Assembly: GCA_900545185.1 (NCBI GenBank)
Contig: UQYH01000059.1
Coordinates: forward strand, 1 to 14,213
Reading direction: 5' to 3'
Source: an uncultured Eubacteriales bacterium
Lineage (GTDB): Bacteria > Bacillota > Clostridia > UBA1381 > UBA9506
Length of the DNA: 14,213 bases
A model generated the notes under the pieces. That model was not told the DNA's origin and searched no databases. It saw only the letters and a list, made by a program, of their open reading frames with translations. How positions within the stretch are numbered: position 1 is the first letter of the stretch; the number at the start of each line of letters is the position of its first letter. Positions 1 to 5,789 of the stretch are shown here, one piece after another. The position numbers and the translations under genes were made by a program.

Positions 1-37
1 TTAACGTCCTTTTTTTCAGTTGACATGTAATTTGCAA
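1..37 (-). CDS. Start of an unidentified gene running off the left edge (partial)
   Basis: A perfect AAAGGAGG ribosome binding site lies on the minus strand at 52-45. Seven bases after its GGAGG core is a TTG codon (37-35), which opens a frame beginning L/M-Q-I-T-C-Q-L-K-K-R-T that stays open to the window edge. An ATG at 26-24, in another frame (M-S-T-E-K-K-D-V), is also open but lies 18 bases from the site, which is unusually far. A TATAAT-like -10 is present at 86-81, but I see no good -35 at normal spacing. Only about 12 codons are visible, so no function can be assigned. That a gene starts here is fairly likely; which frame is used is not settled. Confidence 0.45.
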   Translation of the reverse strand, partial: MQITCQLKKRTL

Positions 38-114
38 TGTTCTTCCTCCTTTGTATAAGAAATAGAAATTTCTTCCAATTATTATATTCGGGATTTTCTT
101 GTTAATTCCTTCGT

Positions 115-163
115 AAAAAAAAGAAAGGTTTTGTCGAAACGCAAAAAGTTTTCGACAAAACCT
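115..163 (-). terminator. Rho-independent terminator of the MATE gene
   Basis: Perfect 14-bp arms (126-139 and 150-163, AGGTTTTGTCGAAA and its complement) enclose a 10-base loop. Read on the minus strand, the hairpin is followed by an almost pure T run (complement of 125-115). It lies just after the stop codon of the MATE gene and before the next minus-strand gene. Confidence 0.85.
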
Positions 164-189
164 GACAGAGCCGGTATATACCAGTGTTT

Positions 190-1569
190 TTATTCACTAA
201 GAATTGTTTTATGAACATGCCGCAAGAGCAGGGATGCCATGAGGACGGAGGCGCATTCCGCAATGGGGAAGGCAAGCCAAACAAGATCCAAACGACCTGT
301 TTTGGAAAGCAGAAAGGCCACCGGCAAAAGCACCACAAGCTGACGCACGATGGAGATAATCATGCTCCATACACCGTTTCCGATGGCCTGAAAGACCGAA
401 GTGGAAACAATACAAAAGCCGGCCAGTACAAAGCTTAAGCTAATGTAGCGCAGCGCCACGGTTCCGATGGAGAGCATGGAATCCGACGCCTTAAACAAAA
501 GCAGAAGCTGACGGGGGAAAAACTGGAAAATCAGCGTGCCGATCAGCATTAAGCTGACCGCGTATATAATACTCAACACAATTGTTTTTTTCATTCTGTC
601 CTTTTTTTGTGCGCCCAAATTATAGGCAACAATCGGAATCATGCCGTTGTTTAAACCAAACACCGGCATAAAAATGAAGCTTTGCAGTTTAAAATATACA
701 CCGAAAACAGCCGTTGCCGTTGCGGTAAAGCTCATTAAAATCTGATTCATGCCAAATGTCATAATCGAAGCAATGGACTGCATGATAATAGAAGGCACAC
801 CCACGCTGTAAATACGCTTTATGATTTTACCGCCGGGACGGAAGCCTTTTAAACTGAGCGAAATTTCGTGATTTTTGCGCAAATTGAAATACAAGCCCAA
901 AAGCATGGCGATAATCTGGCCGATTACGGTGGCAAGAGCCGCACCGGCTACCTCCATGCGCGGAAAACCGAACAGACCGAAAATCATAATCGGATCTAAA
1001 ATAATATTAACAATGGCACCGACACCCTGTGTAAACATGGTATAAATGGTTTTACCCGTGGATTGCAGCAGACGTTCAAACAGTATTTCACCGAAGATAC
1101 CGAACGAAAGCGTACAAACAATTAAAAGGTAAGAATGACCGTAATCCACAATGGTGCCAATGTTCGTCTGCACGGAAAAGAAGTAACGCGAAGCCGTCAG
1201 GCCGAATACGGCAAAAATGAAATAGGTCAGCAAATAAATAAAAATACCGTTTACCGCTGTTTTGTTTGCCGTTTTAAAATTCTTTTCGCCCAAGCTGCGA
1301 GATAAAAGCGCATTGACACCGACACCCGTACCCGTTGCCGCCGCAATCATTAAATTCTGCACGGGAAAAGCAAGCGAGACGGCATTTAATGCATCCTCGC
1401 TGAGCTGTGCGACAAATACACTGTCTACAATATTATATAATGCCTGCACCAGCATTGAAATCATCATGGGCAGAGACATCGAAATTAAAAGCTTATTTAC
1501 GGGCATAACACCCATTTTATTTTCCTGCACCTTTTCTTCTGCGCGGTTGATTGTTTTTTCTGAAGTCAT
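190..1569 (-). CDS. MATE-family multidrug/cation efflux transporter
   Basis: A 459-residue, strongly hydrophobic protein with the twelve-helix layout of MATE (NorM/DinF-like) antiporters, which export organic cations or drugs across the cytoplasmic membrane using a Na+ or H+ gradient. The N-terminal half has the family's typical run SLPMMISMLVQALYNIVDSV (about residues 32-51), followed by the segment around ALNAVSLAFPVQ and a GVGVNALLSRSLG loop. A related segment in the second half (about residues 270-330, including FGLNNGMIPIVAYNLGAQ) shows the usual internal duplication. The length matches the family (about 440-470). The ATG at 1569 is supported by AAGGA about 8 bases upstream; a leader of about 20 residues precedes the first membrane helix. 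It is a single gene with its own promoter and terminator. The substrate cannot be told from sequence. Confidence 0.93.
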   Translation of the reverse strand: MTSEKTINRAEEKVQENKMGVMPVNKLLISMSLPMMISMLVQALYNIVDSVFVAQLSEDALNAVSLAFPVQNLMIAAATGTGVGVNALLSRSLGEKNFKTANKTAVNGIFIYLLTYFIFAVFGLTASRYFFSVQTNIGTIVDYGHSYLLIVCTLSFGIFGEILFERLLQSTGKTIYTMFTQGVGAIVNIILDPIMIFGLFGFPRMEVAGAALATVIGQIIAMLLGLYFNLRKNHEISLSLKGFRPGGKIIKRIYSVGVPSIIMQSIASIMTFGMNQILMSFTATATAVFGVYFKLQSFIFMPVFGLNNGMIPIVAYNLGAQKKDRMKKTIVLSIIYAVSLMLIGTLIFQFFPRQLLLLFKASDSMLSIGTVALRYISLSFVLAGFCIVSTSVFQAIGNGVWSMIISIVRQLVVLLPVAFLLSKTGRLDLVWLAFPIAECASVLMASLLLRHVHKTILSE

Positions 1570-1627
1570 ACTCCGGTTCCTTCCTTATCCTGATAAATAA
1601 CGCTGTCTTTACAAAACATACCTTATT

Positions 1628-1656
1628 ATTATAACGCAGCAGGGGAGATTTGTCAA
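1628..1656 (-). promoter_or_regulatory. SigA-type promoter of the MATE gene
   Basis: On the minus strand, consensus TTGACA (1656-1651) is followed after exactly 17 bases by consensus TATAAT (1633-1628). It predicts a leader of roughly 55 bases before the ATG at 1569. The -35 faces the proS -35 across only 18 bases. Confidence 0.88.
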
Positions 1657-1674
1657 TTAAATTTGCCAAACCTC

Positions 1675-1703
1675 TTGACATCAGCGAAATTAACGTTTAT
1701 TAT
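1675..1703 (+). promoter_or_regulatory. Probable SigA promoter of proS
   Basis: Consensus TTGACA at 1675-1680 is followed after 17 bases by TATTAT at 1698-1703. Better -10 matches (TATAAT at 1705-1710 and 1717-1722) lie at spacings too long for this -35. The predicted leader before proS is about 110 bases. Confidence 0.65.
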
Positions 1704-1757
1704 ATATAATGTGGTGTATAATAGCTATATAAATACATAAAAAATGAAGTTGAACTG

Positions 1758-1823
1758 ATGATGTGCGCGGTAACGGCAACCGACCCGTATAATCAGCACG
1801 TTCCTGAAAGGATTGGTATGTAA
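1758..1823 (+). CDS. Possible 21-codon leader ORF overlapping the proS start
   Basis: A short open frame starts ATG ATG and ends with TAA at 1821-1823, so its last base is the first base of the proS ATG (TAATG). The peptide (M-M-C-A-V-T-A-T-D-P-Y-N-Q-H-V-P-E-R-I-G-M) contains two proline codons, CCG and CCT. The arrangement would allow translational coupling to proS. No clear ribosome binding site precedes it, so it may be chance; it is listed because of its position. Confidence 0.25.
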   Translation: MMCAVTATDPYNQHVPERIGM

Positions 1824-3541
1824 TGAGAGCTTCAAAAATGTTGCTGAAAACCCTCCGGGAGACTCCGGCCGAGGCGGAAATTGCCAGCCATCAGCTGATG
1901 CTGCGTGCAGGGCTGATGCGTAAACTGGCCGCCGGTATATATTCCTATTTACCGCTGGGACTTCGATCGCTGCACAAGGTAGAGCAAATTGTTCGTGAGG
2001 AAATGGACGCCGCAGGCGCACAAGAGCTTTTAATGTCTGCGCTTTTACCGGCCGAATCGTATCAGGCCTCCGGCCGCTGGGAAGTGTTCGGCCCCGAAAT
2101 GTTCCGTTTGCAGGATCGGAACGAGCGTGATTTTTGTCTTGGCCCCACGCATGAAGAAATTTTTACGCAAACCGTAAAATCAGAGGTTTCTTCCTATAAG
2201 CAATTGCCGCTGACACTGTATCAAATCCAAACAAAGTATCGTGACGAACGCCGTCCGCGTTTCGGCGTTATGCGTTCGCGTGAATTTATTATGAAGGATG
2301 CCTACAGCTTCGATATTGACGAAGCCGGTTTGGATGTTTCCTATCAGAAAATGTATGATGCGTATTGTCGCATTTTTAACCGCCTGGGGCTTGATTTTAT
2401 TGTTGTGGATGCCGACAGCGGCGCTATGGGCGGCTCCGGCTCACAAGAGTTTATGGTAAAATCCGAATCCGGCGAAGATGTCATTGCATTTTGTCCGCAC
2501 TGTCGCTATGCCGCCAATGTTGAAAAGGCCGCCTGCGTGCCGGAAACAGCGGAGAATGAGGAGCTGAAGCCCTTACAGAAAATACATACCCCAAAGGCCG
2601 GTACCATTGAAGAACTGGTTGCGTTTTTGGGAACGGACAGCAAGCATTTTGCCAAAACACTGATTTATACGGCAGGGGAACAAACCATTGCCGTTATGGT
2701 GCGCGGCGACCGCGAAGTGAACGAAACAAAGCTTGCCAATCTGCTTGGCATTAACGAACAGGATTTGGCGCTGGCAGAGGCGGACGTTGTTTCGGCCGTG
2801 ACCAATGCACGCGTTGGCTTTGCAGGCCCTGTCGGCCTTTCTGTACCCGTATACTGCGATTTGGAAGTTGCGGAAATGACGAACTTTGTGGTTGGTGCCA
2901 ACGAAACGGATTATCATTATGAAAACGTGAATATGAAAGACTTCACCCCGGCTCAAATTGCGGATTTACGCACGATTGTTGATGGTGACGCATGCCCGCA
3001 TTGCGGCAAACCCGTTGAAACCACGCGCGGTGTTGAAGTGGGACACATCTTTAAGCTTGGCACAAAATATACAAAAGCGCTGGATTGCACCTGCCTGGAT
3101 GAAAACGGAAAAGCCAAAACGATTGTTATGGGCTGCTACGGCATTGGCGTCAATCGTACGCTAGCTGCCGTAATTGAGCAGAACTTTGACGAAAACGGCA
3201 TTATCTGGCCGGTCAGCGCGGCGCCGTATCAGGTTGTTGTTGTGCCGGTGAAAAGCGGTGATGAGGTACAGGCTACCATGGCAGAAGCCATTTACCAAAA
3301 GCTTTTGTCACAAGGTATTGACGTACTGCTGGATGACCGCGACGAGCGTCCCGGCGTGAAGTTTAAAGATGCCGATTTGATCGGTATTCCCGTTCGTATT
3401 ACCGTCGGTAAAAAGGCGGCAGACGGCATGGTTGAATATAAGCTGCGCAAAGAGGCAGAATCGAAGGATATTTTGGCAGACGAAGCCGTTAAAACCGCCT
3501 GCGCATGGATTCAAGGTGAGTTGGCTTCCGCATGCAGGTAG
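1823..3541 (+). CDS. proS: Prolyl-tRNA synthetase, bacterial type
   Basis: Charges tRNA-Pro with proline in the cytoplasm. The 572-residue product has the full bacterial ProS layout. The N-terminal class II catalytic region includes the family start (TLRETPAEAEIASHQLMLRAG, about residues 10-30) and motif 2 (RDERRPRFGVMRSREF, about 140-155). Next is an inserted YbaK-type editing domain (about 230-390) that removes mischarged alanine. Then come motif 3 (GCYGIGVNRTLAAVIEQ, about 433-449), with its ATP-binding arginine, and a C-terminal anticodon-binding domain beginning near PYQVVVVPV. The length matches the family (about 565-575). AAAGGA at 1807-1812 sits 10 bases before the ATG at 1823. It is likely the first gene of a transcript including the lipoprotein gene, which starts 22 bases downstream. 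No T-box motif is visible in the leader. Confidence 0.97.
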   Translation: MRASKMLLKTLRETPAEAEIASHQLMLRAGLMRKLAAGIYSYLPLGLRSLHKVEQIVREEMDAAGAQELLMSALLPAESYQASGRWEVFGPEMFRLQDRNERDFCLGPTHEEIFTQTVKSEVSSYKQLPLTLYQIQTKYRDERRPRFGVMRSREFIMKDAYSFDIDEAGLDVSYQKMYDAYCRIFNRLGLDFIVVDADSGAMGGSGSQEFMVKSESGEDVIAFCPHCRYAANVEKAACVPETAENEELKPLQKIHTPKAGTIEELVAFLGTDSKHFAKTLIYTAGEQTIAVMVRGDREVNETKLANLLGINEQDLALAEADVVSAVTNARVGFAGPVGLSVPVYCDLEVAEMTNFVVGANETDYHYENVNMKDFTPAQIADLRTIVDGDACPHCGKPVETTRGVEVGHIFKLGTKYTKALDCTCLDENGKAKTIVMGCYGIGVNRTLAAVIEQNFDENGIIWPVSAAPYQVVVVPVKSGDEVQATMAEAIYQKLLSQGIDVLLDDRDERPGVKFKDADLIGIPVRITVGKKAADGMVEYKLRKEAESKDILADEAVKTACAWIQGELASACR

Positions 3542-3563
3542 GGAGCAGAAGGGAGTGTACCGT

Positions 3564-4025
3564 ATGAAAAAACATGTAAATTGCATCTTGCAAACAATAA
3601 TGCTAACGGTTTTAATGGTGGCCTTGGCTGTGTCGCTTTCGGCCTGCGGTAAAAACAAAAAGACCGTATCTTCTGCAAGTGCGTCTCCAAGCATAGCGCC
3701 GTCCAATGCGCCTTCGCAGGCGGCGGAAGCGTATGATGCACAAAAGGGGAAGGACGAAAAGGCAGAAAAAGCAGACCAAAGCAGCGGCAATCAAGCGCCG
3801 CCGACCCTGGCGCCTTCGACCAACAAAACCGTTATCCATAACGACGAGGAAGCACCGACCGTATATTGGACGATTGACATATCGTATCATTTAAAGGGCT
3901 GTCCGGAGCTGGAGGGAAAAGAGGTCAGCGAGATCAGCTGGGCGATGGTTAAGGAAGTCGGACTGCGTCAGTGCCCGGTTTGCAATCCGCCGCAATACGA
4001 AAACTATATAGAAAACGATGACTAA
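3564..4025 (+). CDS. Lipoprotein with a Cys/His-rich C-terminal domain
   Basis: A 153-residue predicted lipoprotein. A basic start (MKKH) is followed by a hydrophobic stretch and the lipobox L-S-A-C, which gives lipidation at Cys28 and anchoring on the outer face of the membrane. Residues about 30-90 form a low-complexity linker rich in Ala, Ser, Pro, Lys and Glu. The C-terminal part (about 99-143) holds Y-H-x3-C (His109, Cys113) and C-P-V-C-N-P-P (Cys137, Cys140). That spacing recalls small modules of the form YHxxGCxxL...CxxCxP found at the C-termini of many Firmicute secreted proteins, where the residues probably bind metal. The exact role is unknown. The ATG at 3564, with GGGAG about 8 bases upstream, is chosen because it starts a proper signal peptide; the frame is open further upstream inside proS, but that part is not signal-like. 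Confidence 0.8.
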   Translation: MKKHVNCILQTIMLTVLMVALAVSLSACGKNKKTVSSASASPSIAPSNAPSQAAEAYDAQKGKDEKAEKADQSSGNQAPPTLAPSTNKTVIHNDEEAPTVYWTIDISYHLKGCPELEGKEVSEISWAMVKEVGLRQCPVCNPPQYENYIENDD

Positions 4026-4072
4026 TGATCGTCATAGATGAAAGCTTTGCCGAAAAGGAGATGATATAAGCA

Positions 4073-5665
4073 ATGAAAAAAACGCGTCTGTTTGTTTTGC
4101 TGCTATGTATATCATCTCTTTTTTTGCTGTCGGGCTGCGAATCCGGTTCGAGCACCAATATCGTCCAAACGCCCAAGCAGGTGACGGAATACCAAAACAC
4201 AAACGAAAAGCCGCAAAGCGGCGGTACACTGCGCCTTGCCATGACAGGGGCGGCAAGCCTGAATCCTGTCTTGGCAGATAATTTGAACAATTTGTATGTG
4301 CTGCGCTTGGTGTTTGACGGATTGTTTACGGTTGCGCCGGATGACAGCATTGAGCCGTCCCTCTGTGAAAGCTACGTCATTCAGCCGGACGGCATACATT
4401 ATGAATTGACTGTTAAAAGCGGTGTCAGCTTCCATAACGGCACCAAACTGACGGCACAGGATGTGGACGCAACGCTGACATTTTTGCAGCAAAATGAAGG
4501 TCTTTTGCAAAACAGTCTTGCAGACATTGCAGAGCACAGAGCGGAGGGTATGAAGCTATACATCACCTTAAAACAGCCGGTTATTAATTTTCCGGCGCTT
4601 TTAACCTTTCCTGTTCTTTCCGCAGCAGATTTGTCGGCATCGCCGGCCGAATATATCCCGAACGGTACGGGGCGTTATAAAGTGCAAAGCTATCAAAAAA
4701 GCAAAACGCTGTACCTTTCCACAAACGAGAATTATCACGAGGCATTTGCACCTTATATAACAAATATTGAGGTTTCTCTGTTAAAGGATGCGGCAACCGC
4801 CGTAACGATGCTTGAAAATCTGCAAATCGATCTGCTGCCGTCGGATGTCATCAATCTGCGTGAATATACGCCGAAGCGTAATTTGTCCTCGGCAGAGTTT
4901 TTCCGCGGTCAGTTTACGTTTTTGGGCGTGAATAATCAGCGTCCGGCGTTGCTTTCGTCCTTAACGCGCACGGCGTTGGCCGTCAGTTTGGATAAGGCCG
5001 GGCTTTTGAACGCTGCTACCGTAAAATCTGCAAAGCCTGTTGATTTGCCGTTTGCGCCGGCTTCGTGCTGGAATAACGGACAGCTTTCGGATATTACGTA
5101 TGACGCAGGCTATGCACGCTCTCTGCTTGCCGATGCCGGTTGGGCGGCATCAGAAGAAAACGGAATTTTAACACAGGAAATTTACGGAGAGAAAACGAAA
5201 CTCGATTTGGAGATTCTTGTGAATCGGGAAAACCAGACAAGACAGCGCCTGGCCGCGCAAATTAAAGACTATTTTGCGGCCGCCGGCGTTGCATCGCATG
5301 TTACATCGGTATCGTTTGAAGAATATGAAAGACGGGTTGCTGCAAAACAGTTTGATTTGGTGCTGGGCAGTGTATCGCTTTCGGAAAATTACGATCCTTC
5401 TTTTTTGTTTAAAACGGACAATAATCCGTTTGGCATATCAATTGAAGAGGTTGATCAAACCCTGAATGCTTTGGCGCTGAAAGAAAATACATCGCAAAAA
5501 CAATCGTTGTATTACGAACTGGACGAAGTGCTGAAAACCGAAATGCCGATGATTACCCTATATGCAGAATATAACACTTTGGTGTTTGACAGTCGCTTAA
5601 AAGGGGAGATTACACCTTCGGGAACCGACATTTTTTACGGCATTGAACGTTGGTTCTTGTCATAA
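4073..5665 (+). CDS. ABC transporter solute-binding lipoprotein, family 5 (peptide/nickel type)
   Basis: A 530-residue extracytoplasmic solute-binding protein of the SBP_bac_5 (OppA/DppA/NikA) class, which captures peptides or other solutes for an ABC importer. The signal ends in the lipobox L-S-G-C with lipidated Cys22. The mature domain opens with G-G-T-L-R-L-A (about residue 51) and continues with hallmark segments: LRLVFDGLFTVAPDDSIEPSL, YELTVKSGVSFHNGTKLTAQD (both about 80-130) and NGTGRYKVQSYQ near 198-209. The C-terminal lobe carries the family's lysine/arginine-rich hinge regions. Length is normal for the family. AAAAGGAG lies about 12 bases before the ATG. It lies 47 bases after the preceding lipoprotein gene on the same strand. 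No permease or ATPase gene is nearby, so it is an orphan here and its ligand cannot be inferred. Confidence 0.92.
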   Translation: MKKTRLFVLLLCISSLFLLSGCESGSSTNIVQTPKQVTEYQNTNEKPQSGGTLRLAMTGAASLNPVLADNLNNLYVLRLVFDGLFTVAPDDSIEPSLCESYVIQPDGIHYELTVKSGVSFHNGTKLTAQDVDATLTFLQQNEGLLQNSLADIAEHRAEGMKLYITLKQPVINFPALLTFPVLSAADLSASPAEYIPNGTGRYKVQSYQKSKTLYLSTNENYHEAFAPYITNIEVSLLKDAATAVTMLENLQIDLLPSDVINLREYTPKRNLSSAEFFRGQFTFLGVNNQRPALLSSLTRTALAVSLDKAGLLNAATVKSAKPVDLPFAPASCWNNGQLSDITYDAGYARSLLADAGWAASEENGILTQEIYGEKTKLDLEILVNRENQTRQRLAAQIKDYFAAAGVASHVTSVSFEEYERRVAAKQFDLVLGSVSLSENYDPSFLFKTDNNPFGISIEEVDQTLNALALKENTSQKQSLYYELDEVLKTEMPMITLYAEYNTLVFDSRLKGEITPSGTDIFYGIERWFLS

Positions 5666-5704
5666 TTTTGAGTTTTGTGTAACATAAAAGTAAACTATTT
5701 GCCA

Positions 5705-5733
5705 TTGACCTTTTGCACAAGACGTGCTATAAT
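5705..5733 (+). promoter_or_regulatory. SigA promoter of the SLH protein gene
   Basis: TTGACC (5705-5710) and TATAAT (5728-5733) are separated by 17 bases. The predicted leader is about 50 bases and ends in a strong GGAGGG site (5778-5783) six bases before the ATG. It separates this gene from the solute-binding protein gene, after which I see no terminator. Confidence 0.88.
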
Positions 5734-5789
5734 AGAGTTATAAAGGGAAACCTTATACGATTAAGAAATTTAATTATGGAGGGAGAAAC

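Noticed and set aside
1704..1822. T-box riboswitch upstream of proS
   Set aside because: The leader lacks the conserved antiterminator sequence (TGGNACCGCG type) and any terminator hairpin with a T run.
2573..2956. Minus-strand open frames within proS and similar frames opposite other genes
   Set aside because: They lie wholly opposite well-supported genes and have no recognisable domains or ribosome binding sites of their own.
3432..3563. Longer start for the lipoprotein gene inside the end of proS
   Set aside because: The frame is open, but the added residues are shadow sequence of proS. The ATG at 3564 gives a proper ribosome binding site and lipoprotein signal.
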